Source of the DNA: Saprospiraceae bacterium
GTDB taxonomy: Bacteria; Bacteroidota; Bacteroidia; Chitinophagales; Saprospiraceae
NCBI GenBank assembly: GCA_016719855.1
Contig: JADJYH010000009.1
Location: 124,001 to 188,000, forward strand
Reading direction: 5' to 3'
DNA: 64,000 nt
In this document: piece after piece, positions 27,119 to 35,327 of the stretch
How the letters are laid out: every line of letters starts with the position of its first letter
Numbering within the stretch: position 1 is the stretch's first letter
Notes under the pieces: model-generated
Seen by the model: only the letters and a program-made list of their open reading frames with translations
What the model was told of the DNA's origin: nothing
The model's database searches: none
Translations under genes and position numbers: made by a program

Positions 27119-27733
27119 ATGAAAATCCAAAGTATAGTTGTTGCGCTCTTTTTTTACAGTGCCGCTGCAGTTTCTGCGCAGACTAGCATCGGAAAGACTT
27201 CTATCAATGGCCAGCTTTTCACCCTTTTGCTCGACAAAAACGGCGACACACTCTACGTGGCCGAGGAACTGATGACGGTCTCGCTCACCTCACCCCGCAA
27301 ATTTAAAAGCGTGGACGAGTACAACCGCTACCGCAAGTACTTGCGCTACGCTGCCATCGTGTACCCGTACGCCAGGGAGGCCATCGCCACTTTTCGGCAA
27401 TTGAACGAAGAAACGGAGGAAATGCGCAAGGGAAAACGCAAGCGCTACGCCAAGAAACTGCAACGAGACCTCGACGATAAGTTTGAGGCACCGCTGAAAA
27501 ACCTGACTAAGACACAGGGCAAAATCCTTGTAAAAATGGTAGAGCGGGAGCTAGAAACCCCACTCTACGACCTTATCCGCACCTATCGTGGCGGCATGAC
27601 CGCTGGGTACTGGAACACGGCCAGCAAATTTTGGGGATACGACCTCAAGCACGGCTACATCGAGGGGGAAGACCCAATTCTGGACGCCGTGTTGGAAGAC
27701 TTTATCCTTTCTCAGCCGGAGGAGAACAAATGA
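27119..27733 (+). CDS. DUF4294 domain-containing exported protein
   Basis: A 204-residue protein with an N-terminal signal peptide (MKIQSIVVALFFYSAAAVSA, cleavage near QTS). The body is helical and highly charged (EYNRYRKYLRYAAIVYPYA, KGKRKRYAKKLQRDLDDKFE) and ends with the tryptophan-containing AGYWNTASKFWGYDLKHGYI. This composition and length match the DUF4294 family of Bacteroidota periplasmic proteins, function unknown. It is followed by the inverted repeat and the pterin dehydratase gene on the same strand. Confidence 0.85.
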   Translation: MKIQSIVVALFFYSAAAVSAQTSIGKTSINGQLFTLLLDKNGDTLYVAEELMTVSLTSPRKFKSVDEYNRYRKYLRYAAIVYPYAREAIATFRQLNEETEEMRKGKRKRYAKKLQRDLDDKFEAPLKNLTKTQGKILVKMVERELETPLYDLIRTYRGGMTAGYWNTASKFWGYDLKHGYIEGEDPILDAVLEDFILSQPEENK

Positions 27734-27735
27734 TT

Positions 27736-27800
27736 GCTTGATTGTTTTATTGTTGTATTGTTAGCGTCTAGAGAACAATACAACTATAAAACAATTCAAC
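27736..27800 (+). repeat. Inverted repeat between DUF4294 and pterin dehydratase genes
   Basis: 27-nt arms at 27736-27762 and 27774-27800 (for example TTTTATTGTTGTATTGTT with AACAATACAACTATAAAA) match at 24 of 27 positions around an 11-nt loop. It is made from the words ATTGTT/AACAAT and begins 3 nt after the stop codon. Confidence 0.9.
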
Positions 27801-27810
27801 AGCCATAATC

Positions 27811-28053
27811 ATGTGGACCGAAAAAGACAACGCACTACAAGCAACTTTCAAATTCAAGGACTTCACGCAGGCTTTTGCCTTCATGACCGAAGTGGCTTTC
27901 AAAGCTGAGAAGCTGAACCACCACCCCGACTGGTCAAACGTTTACAACACCGTCCATTTCAAGCTCAATACCCACGACGCTGGCAATTCCGTGACGGACA
28001 AAGACCACAAACTATCCAAGGCCATTGATGCCATTGCGGAGCGGTACAAATAA
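27811..28053 (+). CDS. 4a-hydroxytetrahydrobiopterin dehydratase-like protein
   Basis: An 80-residue protein matching the pterin-4a-carbinolamine dehydratase (PhhB/PCD) fold: FKDFTQAFAFMTEVAFKAEK, then LNHHPDWSNVYNTVHFKLN with the active-site His-His-Pro, and THDAGNSVTDKDHKLSKAID. In other bacteria it recycles the pterin cofactor of phenylalanine hydroxylase or acts in molybdopterin metabolism. No such partner is adjacent. Short but normal for the family. Confidence 0.93.
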   Translation: MWTEKDNALQATFKFKDFTQAFAFMTEVAFKAEKLNHHPDWSNVYNTVHFKLNTHDAGNSVTDKDHKLSKAIDAIAERYK

Positions 28054-28082
28054 CAGTTTCGAGTTGCCCCAACTCAAAACTT

Positions 28083-28120
28083 AAAAAAGACCGCCAAGCT
28101 GCCGTTCACAGCTGGCGGTC
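28083..28120 (-). terminator. Intrinsic terminator, minus strand
   Basis: GACCGCC...AGCT (28089-28100) pairs with AGCT...GGCGGTC (28110-28120); on the minus strand the stem is followed by TTTTTT. It lies about 170 nt downstream of the glucosaminidase stop codon. The plus-strand side has no T tract. Confidence 0.6.
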
Positions 28121-28288
28121 GCACCCAGAACATACATGAGAAAACTACTATGTCGTGGTAATTTGGGGCTGGTTAATTGGGGCTTTCATAGTGAGAGCGC
28201 AACAGTCGGGTGAAATTGGTTCATGGTTTTGATAGTTTCAGGTTTCACGCACGGGGCCTCTGAAGCCTTAACCCAAAAACCCAAAACC

Positions 28289-29184
28289 TCATTTGTCCAA
28301 CTCGTCCAAATGGTACTTCTCGATGAGTTCAATCAAAGTGTTATCGTAGTGTTTGGCCGTTGCGTAGCCAAGTTTTTTAAGGCCTTTTGCCCATTTCTCG
28401 TAATCGTCACCGTACTTGAGCAGGGTCTTGTATTTGCCGCTGACGATCATTTTGCTATGCGCCCGCCAGCTTTCCCATGAGTTACCGTACTTCCTGAAAA
28501 AATCCTTGTGGCTGTCGTCGCCAAAATTCGAGCAGTGACCTTTACTGCAAGTGCGGCTGAAGCATTTCACCCCGAAGTGGTTGTTGTTCTTCTTGGCCAA
28601 CTGGCTGGCCCCGGCGTTGGTTTCAAGTATTCCCTGTGCCATTTTGACGCTGGCAGGTATGTTGTAGCGCTCCGATTCCTCAATGGCCAAGTCCTTGAAT
28701 CGGCGGATGTACGACTTTACCCGTTTTGTCTCTGCGTCGTCGCCTGCCTCGTCGGCGAAGTAGTCCTTCGATTCAAAAATGGCAGCCAGGCCGCCCCATG
28801 CCGACTTTTTGGGGTTGGTGGCTCCTCGTAGGCAACAGTTTCGGCAACGGGCATGCCCCCCATGTCGGCCCGCTGCCGAGCACCCATGCCCATCTCAAGG
28901 CTTGCATCCTTGCGGAAAACAAAGAATGCAAAGGCGCACAAGATGGCCACCTTGGCCACAGGAACCTTCATGGCGCTCGGAGCAACTGCGGTTTTTTTGT
29001 AAAACTGGTACTTACCCACCACAAACAAGCGCTCGATGACAAGCGCCAGTTGGCGCAGCACCCGAACGGCCATCGCACCTAGCGAAAGCGGTTGGTGGTT
29101 GCTGTATGCGATGCCACTGCCGGAGCGGCTGTAACGGGCATGACCGTAGTCGGAATCGAAACTTTTTTGTTGGTTGTACATCAT
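28289..29184 (-). CDS. Glucosaminidase (peptidoglycan hydrolase) with N-terminal membrane segment
   Basis: About 298 residues after repair of one break in the T run 28806-28810. The N-terminal third has a hydrophobic segment (VAKVAILCAFAFFVF), probably a membrane anchor. The C-terminal domain is a beta-N-acetylglucosaminidase of the FlgJ/LytD type: AIEESERYNIPASVKMAQGI, LETNAGASQLAKKNNNHFGV, KDFFRKYGNSWESWRAHSKM, KWAKGLKKLGYATAKHYDNT. It cleaves the glycan backbone of peptidoglycan. The catalytic Glu of the family is plausibly in ILETNAG. Two cysteines sit in KCFSRTCSKG. Alternative: a cell-separation autolysin. Confidence 0.88.
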
Positions 29185-29344
29185 GGCTAAGTTGTTTTTG
29201 AAAAACCTTGAAAACTATTTGTATCTTCGAGCCTCCTTTTTGCATGTTTCTGTTGCTACTGCAATCTGATGGTGCAAATGTAAACACAAAATGTTTTTTA
29301 TTCCAAACATTTTTAAAACATTTTTAAAATTATTTTCATAATTC

Positions 29345-30049
29345 ATGGGTATCTTCTCAGAAAACATTGTAAATCAACGCTTTAGGCAAGTGTTTGAGGA
29401 ACTGGAAAAAAACAATTTGATTAAGGGGAAGTCTGATATTGCGAAGCAACTTGGCACCTACAACCATGTCGTAAACAGCATCCTCAAAGGCGACCGCAAC
29501 ATCACCGTCGAGCAGTTACACAAATTGTTTGAAATTTACGGCATTGACGCCAACTACCTGTTTGGCTTCGCCAACCAGATGTTCAAGCGGGCTACAGACA
29601 CGGCCATTCCTGTCCGCTCCCTGGACGAGCGGCAGTTCGGGGGCCGCCTCAACATCACGCTCGTGCCCAATCGGGCCATGGCCGGTTACGCCCTAGAGCA
29701 CAGTGACAACAGCTACCTCGCCGACCTCCCCAAGTTCTCCATCCCCAACCTCGAAGGCAACCTCATCGCCTTCGAAATCAACGGCGACAGCATGTACCCG
29801 ACCATCACCAACGGCGACATCGTCGTCTGCGAGCCGCTTGAGCGGGGCGACCCGCTGCGTGACAACAACGTGTATGTCGTCGTGACGGACGTCGTCGTGG
29901 CCAAGCGAGTACAACAACTGCGGGAAGGCAGCCAACTCCGCCTCATCTCTGACAACGGCACGGTTTACAAGCCCTACGAAGTGGACCTCGAAGACATCCG
30001 GCAGGTGCTGCGGGTGAAGTGCAGGCTGACCACCTATGCCATTTCCTAA
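29345..30049 (+). CDS. HTH transcriptional repressor with S24/LexA-type peptidase domain
   Basis: A 234-residue regulator. An N-terminal helix-turn-helix (DIAKQLGTYNHVVNSILKGD, about 33-52) is followed by a LexA/S24-like domain: NGDSMYPTITNGDIVV contains the catalytic serine (about residue 153) and VVAKRVQQL the matching lysine. This architecture is shared by phage-type CI repressors and by stress regulators that self-cleave. Phage genes are not adjacent, so a cellular or remnant regulator is more likely. The AT-rich leader probably carries its promoter. Confidence 0.88.
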   Translation: MGIFSENIVNQRFRQVFEELEKNNLIKGKSDIAKQLGTYNHVVNSILKGDRNITVEQLHKLFEIYGIDANYLFGFANQMFKRATDTAIPVRSLDERQFGGRLNITLVPNRAMAGYALEHSDNSYLADLPKFSIPNLEGNLIAFEINGDSMYPTITNGDIVVCEPLERGDPLRDNNVYVVVTDVVVAKRVQQLREGSQLRLISDNGTVYKPYEVDLEDIRQVLRVKCRLTTYAIS

Positions 30050-30053
30050 GAAA

Positions 30054-30124
30054 TTGAGTTATTGGGTTATTGAGTTATTTCGCAGCGCCATCTCACCCAA
30101 TAGCTCAATAACTCAATAACTCAA
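30054..30124 (+). repeat. Inverted repeat between the S24 repressor and a membrane-protein gene
   Basis: Arms of 26 nt at 30054-30079 and 30099-30124 (words TTGAGTTATT and AATAACTCAA) match at 24 of 26 positions around a 19-nt loop. It starts 5 nt after the repressor's stop codon and ends 3 nt before the next gene's apparent TTG start. Confidence 0.9.
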
Positions 30125-30127
30125 TAA

Positions 30128-31561
30128 TTGTCCAATCTCCGCACCCTCGGCTACCTGACTTGGCTAGTGCTCTTCGCAATGTCCTTCGTTTTTTTCAAGG
30201 AGCGGGCCTTCTTCATGGATGCAGGCTTCCAGCTTTTCAACCTCATCAACGAGCAAAAAATCCAGGTTTACCACTACCGCTTCGTGACTGCTGTGCCGCA
30301 GGTCGTGCCGTTTTTGATGATGAAAATGGGCGCACCGCTCTGGGCGCTGGCGATGGGTTTTTCATCGGCGTACCTCTTTTTACTTCGCAATCTGGCACCT
30401 GCTCGTCCGCTATTTGCGCTGCGATGCCCTTGGCTGGGTACTGCTCTCGCTGATGACGTTGATGACCTTCGACGGGTTTTACCACATCCAAAGCGAGTTC
30501 AACCTCGGCCTGTCACTGCTGATGCTGGCCTTCGGCATTGTGCTCCGCAATGCCCGGTTGGATGCCGCCTGGCAGTGGGCGGCACTCTTGCCACTGGCTG
30601 CCACTGTGGGCTTTTCGCACAAATTGAGCATCATCTTCACGGTGTTCCTCTGGGTTTTTTCTGGTTGAAAATCAAGGAGTTGCGCCACTTGCGGTACGGG
30701 CTTGTGCTCGGCATTTTCATGTTGGCCACAGCCATCAAGTCGGTGTTTTTCACCAACTGGTACGAGGCGGCGAAGCAGGCCGAATTCGCCGTCAATCTCC
30801 AGCATTATTTTCCAAAATTTTGGGCCATCCCGTCCAACTTCGTTTTCCTCGAACGCTGCCTGCATTACTACTACTTGCTACCGCTGCTGCTTGGCGTGGT
30901 GAGCGTTTTTTACCTTCGGAAAAAGCAGTGGCTGCTGCTTGGGCTGGTCTGGTCGTTTTCGCTTGGCTACCTGCTGCTGTACAACATCGCCGACCCACAG
31001 GCGAAGTTTCGGTTTTACTCGGAGGTGTCGTATTTGCCGTTGAGCATTTTTGTGGCGGTGCCGTTGTTTTTTGATGTTTTCGCAACGGGTTTCAACGTCA
31101 CACCTGCGTCGCTTTTGTCATGGCCGAAGGCCATCTCTGCGTCACGCACGGCACACATGGCGCAGAGGTGGCCTTCGGCCATGACAAAACTGGTGGCAGC
31201 CGTCCTTCTCCTCCGCCTCGCCACCATAGCCTGGAACCACCGCACCGTCGCCACTCAATTCAGCTGGATTGAACAGCACCTAGACCGCCCCGGCAACCGT
31301 TTTTTGCTCCAAAAAAACCTCGTACCGATGGACACCGTGCTGATGGAATGGGGCGTGCCATTTACCGCCATGCACCTCTCTGCCCTCGCCAGCCCCGACT
31401 CCGCCGAAACGCTGCTGGTACTACCCGATTTCGAGTGGTTCGAGGACAAAATAGGGCGGGAGGATGTGTTTTTTTCGCCGTTTCACAAGGTGCTGGAAAG
31501 GAAGGATTTTAACGAGAATTACTATCGGCTCCAACCTGGAAGGTACGAACTGGTGCAATAA
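30128..31561 (+). CDS. Polytopic membrane protein, hypothetical (two compensating frame breaks)
   Basis: About 477 residues of hydrophobic protein. The N-terminal LTWLVLFAMSFVFFKERAFF and the later helices LGWVLLSLMTLMTFDGFYHI, LGLSLLMLAFGIVLRNARLD, WAALLPLAATVGFSHKLSII, YYLLPLLLGVVSVFYLRKK and WLLLGLVWSFSLGYLLLYNI give about 9-10 membrane spans. The stretch 30405-30660 has to be read one frame off, which indicates two nearby indels that cancel. The start is uncertain: TTG at 30128 or the ATG at 30179 (MSFVFFKERAFFM). Its function is unknown; the shape resembles glycosyltransferase-type membrane proteins. A palindromic insert lies inside (31113-31189). Confidence 0.6.
   Translation: MSNLRTLGYLTWLVLFAMSFVFFKERAFFMDAGFQLFNLINEQKIQVYHYRFVTAVPQVVPFLMMKMGAPLWALAMGFSSAYLFLLRNLAPARPLFALRCPWLGTALADDVDDLRRVLPHPKRVQPRPVTADAGLRHCAPQCPVGCRLAVGGTLATGCHCGLFAQIEHHLHGVPLGFFWLKIKELRHLRYGLVLGIFMLATAIKSVFFTNWYEAAKQAEFAVNLQHYFPKFWAIPSNFVFLERCLHYYYLLPLLLGVVSVFYLRKKQWLLLGLVWSFSLGYLLLYNIADPQAKFRFYSEVSYLPLSIFVAVPLFFDVFATGFNVTPASLLSWPKAISASRTAHMAQRWPSAMTKLVAAVLLLRLATIAWNHRTVATQFSWIEQHLDRPGNRFLLQKNLVPMDTVLMEWGVPFTAMHLSALASPDSAETLLVLPDFEWFEDKIGREDVFFSPFHKVLERKDFNENYYRLQPGRYELVQ
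31113..31189. repeat. BIME-like paired palindrome inside a coding frame
   Basis: Arms TTTTGTCATGGCCGAAGGCC... (31113-31141) and the reverse complement (31161-31189) are 29 nt long with one mismatch, around a 19-nt loop. Each arm itself holds the palindrome ATGGCCGAAGGCCA(T/C). It is in frame and encodes the hydrophilic loop LSWPKAISASRTAHMAQRWP within the membrane protein. Confidence 0.8.
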
Positions 31562-31606
31562 AAAAGCCTCCAGCATGGATAATTATCCAAGCTAGAGGCT
31601 TTTTTA
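31560..31606. terminator. Bidirectional intrinsic terminator
   Basis: AAAAAAGCCTC and GAGGCTTTTTT flank an imperfect stem with the inner TGGATAATTATCCA. It overlaps the stop codon of the plus-strand membrane gene and lies 16 nt from the end of the convergent oxidoreductase gene, so it can serve both. Confidence 0.9.
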
Positions 31607-31621
31607 GGAATGAATTCGTCG

Positions 31622-33217
31622 TCACAACATCCCAATCCCCGCCAGTTCCGCATCGCTCACGTTTTTCAGCTTGCGATTTGCGGCGTCCCATTCCACCCGC
31701 TTGCCGGTGCGGAACGAGACGGACGCCATGTGCGCCGAAATCGCCTCCTGAAAGCCTTCCTCCAAGCCGCAACTGACCTTGTGCCCATTCCGGATGGCGC
31801 TCAACCACTCCCGCAAATGCAGGAAGGTCGAATCCACCCGCTTGCCGTCCCGGTAGGTGTACATCAGGCCCTTGTTGGCGAAATACTTGGCGGTGGCCCC
31901 GGTCACGGCGTCCACGCCCTTGGCCCTTGGGTCGTAGGCGTACATCGGCACTTCGAGGTTGACGATGCCATTTTCAATAAATTCTTTGTAGCGGGTTGAC
32001 TGCGGGTCGGCATGGATAATCAATTGCTCGCCAAGCTCCAGCGTGGCATCGTGGCCCATGAGCAAGGTGCCCCGGTCGTACTGGTTGCCGAGGGTAGAGC
32101 TGTACACGAAGGTCATCCCTTTTTCTTTGCCAGCTTCTTGCGTGGCGCCCATCGTGAAATCGGGGTACTCCATCACCACCTGGAAAACGTCTGGCACGTC
32201 ACGCCCATCCCGGTGGGTATAGATGCCGCCGGAGGCGGAACAACTGGCGGGAATGCCCATTTCCAACACGCAATTGATGCGGTCGTAGTCGTGGGTGAGC
32301 AGGTCGCCGGAGAGGCCGGTGCCGTAGGCCCACCATTTGCGCCAGCGAAAATAATGCTCGGCGTTGAACGGGATTTTGGGCGCATTGCCGAGGAAGAGGT
32401 CCCAGTCAATGGTCTGTGGATTGCCCTTCTCGTGGATTTCCCACTGCCAGGCGCCGTTGTCGTCGTTGCGGTTCGTGTTCGTCTGGATGAGGTTGATGTG
32501 GCCGAGCACTTTTTTCTTCACCAACTCCCTGGCGGTGAGGAAGCTCGCCGTCTGGCGGTGTTGGTGGCCCAATTGGAACACGAGGCCAGACTTTTTCACC
32601 GCATCGTACAGTTCAACAGTTTCCCGCACCTTGTGGGTCATGCATTTTTCCACATAAACATGCTTGCCAGCCTGCACGGCGGCAATGACCATCGGGGCGT
32701 GAAGGTGGTCGGGCGTGGCGATGACCACGGCATCGAGGTTGGGGTCTTCGAGCATCTTGCGGTAGTCACGGTACTGCTTGGGCTTGAAGCCGTCCGCGGT
32801 GCCTGCGGCAACGCCCATTTCTCCCCGCACGTCGAAGGCATCGCAGACCGCCGTGAGCTGCACGTTGAGCTTTTCCTGTTCGAGGTAGTCCTTCAGGCGG
32901 GTGTCCTTGGGGTCTTTGGCGGCGTTCTCCTTCATATCGGCCAGCCATTTTGGGCTTGCGAAGCCGATGGAGCGGATGAGGTGTTCGCCTCGCCCGCCGT
33001 AACCGATGATGCCCACCCGCAGCACGTCCCCGTTCATGGAGCCGGTCGGGTTGGGGGTGGCAGGCTCGATGTTGAGTTCATCGAGGATTTCCTGCTTGAT
33101 TTCGTCGTCGTGGTCGCTCTTCGCATCGGCGCCGAGCAAGAAAGCGCCAAGCACTGGAATGGCGGCCAAGCCCTTGATGGCATCCCGCCGGTTGATGGTA
33201 TGTTTTGATTCGGACAT
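31622..33217 (-). CDS. Gfo/Idh/MocA family oxidoreductase, TAT-type signal
   Basis: A 531-residue NAD(P)-dependent oxidoreductase of the Gfo/Idh/MocA type, commonly sugar or inositol related. The N-terminus has the twin-arginine motif INRRDAIKGLAAIP, pointing to export of the folded enzyme. The Rossmann motif is RVGIIGYGGRGEHLI (about 66-80), the conserved segment AVVIATPDHLHAPMVIAAVQ follows, and the active-site lysine is in GKHVYVEKCMTHK, where EKC replaces the more usual EKP. Substrate unknown. Downstream of DoxX on the minus strand. Confidence 0.92.
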   Translation of the reverse strand: MSESKHTINRRDAIKGLAAIPVLGAFLLGADAKSDHDDEIKQEILDELNIEPATPNPTGSMNGDVLRVGIIGYGGRGEHLIRSIGFASPKWLADMKENAAKDPKDTRLKDYLEQEKLNVQLTAVCDAFDVRGEMGVAAGTADGFKPKQYRDYRKMLEDPNLDAVVIATPDHLHAPMVIAAVQAGKHVYVEKCMTHKVRETVELYDAVKKSGLVFQLGHQHRQTASFLTARELVKKKVLGHINLIQTNTNRNDDNGAWQWEIHEKGNPQTIDWDLFLGNAPKIPFNAEHYFRWRKWWAYGTGLSGDLLTHDYDRINCVLEMGIPASCSASGGIYTHRDGRDVPDVFQVVMEYPDFTMGATQEAGKEKGMTFVYSSTLGNQYDRGTLLMGHDATLELGEQLIIHADPQSTRYKEFIENGIVNLEVPMYAYDPRAKGVDAVTGATAKYFANKGLMYTYRDGKRVDSTFLHLREWLSAIRNGHKVSCGLEEGFQEAISAHMASVSFRTGKRVEWDAANRKLKNVSDAELAGIGML

Positions 33218-33220
33218 TTT

Positions 33221-33292
33221 TTGATTGTTGAAATTGTTGAACTGGTTGAAATTGTTGAATTGGTTGGGGTTTCAGGGGTTTCAGGTTTCAGG
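33221..33292 (-). repeat. Tandem word repeats between the DoxX and oxidoreductase genes
   Basis: TTGTTGAA/CTGGTTGAA-type words run from 33221 to 33268 and TTTCAGG-type words from 33270 to 33292. The last block covers the DoxX stop codon and its final residues. No inverted partner was found. Confidence 0.7.
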
Positions 33293-33787
33293 TCCGTCCA
33301 CCGTTTTCCGAAACAGTAGGCCGTCCAACCCCGCCATTTTACCCGTTGGGAAAACGAGCAGTACGCACAGGGCGGCTATTTCGATGAGGTTTTTGTTGAC
33401 AAACAGGTAACTGCCCTCGGTGGGCATGGCGTATTTCACGCCGATGAGCGCCGGGTGCGAGAGGAAGTAGAGGGCCAGCAGCACGATGCCGCCCACGCAG
33501 GCGAGGCGGGTGAAGATGCCGAGCAGCAGCCCCAATCCGACGAGGATGAGGCCCCAGACGTTCAGAAAGTCCACCACGCCCAGCACGCTGGGATTGGCGG
33601 CCATCTTGTAAAACAGGTTGGCGAAAAGCCCTTGGGAGTCCATCAGGTAGCCGCCAGCCGACCAGCCGGGGTTCCAGAGTTTGACGACGCCCTCGTAGAG
33701 CAGGTGCCAGCCGATGAGCATCCGCAGGATGACCAAAAGCCATGTCTGCGCAGGTGTGTAGGATGAAATGCCGTTGGTTCCGTTCAT
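33281..33787 (-). CDS. DoxX family protein
   Basis: A 168-residue membrane protein of the DoxX family (thiosulfate:quinone oxidoreductase-like). Four helices are visible: AQTWLLVILRMLIGWHLLYE, NVWGLILVGLGLLLGIFTRL, GGIVLLALYFLSHPALIGV and NLIEIAALCVLLVFPTG. The opening GVVKLWNPGWSAGGYLMDSQ is typical. The start at 33787 is chosen for MNGTNG, since the frame upstream is unlikely to be coding. It precedes the exported oxidoreductase gene and may share its transcript. Confidence 0.9.
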   Translation of the reverse strand: MNGTNGISSYTPAQTWLLVILRMLIGWHLLYEGVVKLWNPGWSAGGYLMDSQGLFANLFYKMAANPSVLGVVDFLNVWGLILVGLGLLLGIFTRLACVGGIVLLALYFLSHPALIGVKYAMPTEGSYLFVNKNLIEIAALCVLLVFPTGKMAGLDGLLFRKTVDGPET

Positions 33788-33979
33788 TGTTTCGATGTTT
33801 AGATGAAGAAGGATATGCGAATATACGGCAAGTTCGATACGGTGGTGCGGTCGGTTGCTGCTTTTCGTCACGGGATAAAATGATATTTGTCAATCGGGAG
33901 CGAGGAGGCTTCGTTGGGCGGTGATGGGCGGGAACGGGTAGAACAATATTTGGATGGAGGCTTGCTTGTTGCGTGGAGA

Positions 33980-34007
33980 TTGTAAAAGTTTAAAAAGGCT
34001 ATATTTG
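33980..34007 (+). promoter_or_regulatory. Consensus Bacteroidota promoter of the TIR-FGE gene
   Basis: TTG (33980-33982) and TATATTTG (34000-34007) are spaced 17 nt. It predicts a start near 34013 and a 22-nt leader to the ATG at 34035. It is the cleanest promoter in the window. Confidence 0.7.
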
Positions 34008-34034
34008 CCGGGAACAACGAACTGCCAACCATTT

Positions 34035-35277
34035 ATGCCCATTCTTCCCAAAATTTTCATCGCCTATGCCCGAGAGGACACGCCCCTCCTCGAAAAGCTG
34101 CGCAAACCGCTCAACGTCCTGCGCCGCAATGGGCATTGCGATATATTTTTCGATGGGGAAATTGTGCCCGGCGAGCGCTGGGACGAAAGGCTAAAAAACG
34201 AACTCCACCAAGCCGACATCTACCTCCTACTCGTCACCGACGACTTCCTCGACAGCGACTATATCAACGATGTGGAACTGCCAAAGGCCCTCGAAAAGGA
34301 AAAATCGGGCAAGGCCAAGGTGGTGCCCATCATCCTGCGCCCCTGCATGTGGCAATACACCCTGCTCAAAGAATTTCAAGTAGTGCTCTACGAAGGCAAG
34401 CCCATCGAGCCATCGGGCGGCTATGTGCATGCCGTGGAGCAGGTGGCGAGGATTATAGAAGGACGAAACGAGACCTCCGACAGGAACGGAAGCCTCTGGG
34501 CGCCGCCTCGAAGAAGCCCGCCTGAAAGCCGAGGCCGAGGCCCTCCGCAAAAACAGGAAGCCGAAGCAGCAGCGAAACGCAAGCAGGATGCCGATGAAGA
34601 AGCCGAGCGCCAGCGCCGCCGCTCCCTCGACCCCTTCCACGACCTCATGGTTCCCATCAAAGGCGGTAGCTTTAAAATGGGCGGCACCCACCCAGTGACC
34701 ATCAAAGACTTCCATCTCGGCAAGCACCCCGTCACGCAAGCGCAGTGGCGGGCCATCATGGGCAGCGACCCGCAGCAATTGAGGTTCAAAGGCTGCGACG
34801 ACTGCCCAGTGGAGCGAGTCAGTTGGGGAGATGTGCAGAATTTTGTCAAAAAAATGAACGAAAAAACGGGTGAAATATACCGCCTACCATCCGAGACAGA
34901 GTGGGAGTTCGCTGCCCGTGGCGGAATGAAAAGTAAAAACTACAAATACGCTGGCAGCGACAACGTGGATGAGGTGGCATGGCATATGTACAACTCTGGC
35001 CACAAAAACGCAGCCTGTCAAACAGTTAAAAGCCAATGAGCTTGGCCTTTACGACCTAAGCGGCAACGTCTGGGAATGGTGCCAAGACACCTGGCACGAT
35101 AACTATGAGGGCGCTCCCAAAAATGGCAGTGCTTGGACATCCGGAGGAGAACAAACGCGCCGGGTAGTTCGTGGCGGGTCTTGGGTCAGCAATGCCGACG
35201 ATTGCAGCATTGCCAACCGTAGCAGTAATGATGTTGACGAGCGGTTCAACAACGGTGGGTTCCGATTGGCACTGTAA
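34035..35277 (+). CDS. TIR domain-coiled coil-FGE/SUMF1 domain fusion (frame breaks)
   Basis: About 413 residues after repair. Residues 5-145 are a TIR domain (LPKIFIAYAREDTPL, FFDGEIVPGERWDERL, ADIYLLLVTDDFLDSDYIND, with a glutamate in DVELPKALEKEK that could be catalytic). Residues 150-205 are a charged coiled coil (RRLEEARLKAEAEALRK). The rest is a formylglycine-generating enzyme-like domain: KGGSFKMGGTHPVTIKDFHL, HPVTQAQWRAIMG, RLPSETEWEFAARGG, YDLSGNVWEWCQD, RVVRGGSWVSN, NNGGFRLAL. Frame breaks lie near 34490, at 34549-34553 and at 35004-35008. The usual first active-site cysteine of FGE is not seen. The likely role is signalling or defence, which is inferred. Confidence 0.8.
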
Positions 35278-35327
35278 CCTCACCCTTTGGCACTTTTATA
35301 CTTTTACCCTTTGTCTTTTTAGTTTTT

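Noticed and set aside
32012..33208. Plus-strand open frame of about 398 codons
   Set aside because: Shadow of the Gfo/Idh/MocA oxidoreductase on the minus strand.
35173..35274. A complete diversity-generating retroelement
   Set aside because: No reverse transcriptase or adenine-differing template repeat could be found in the 64 kb; kept only as a hypothesis.
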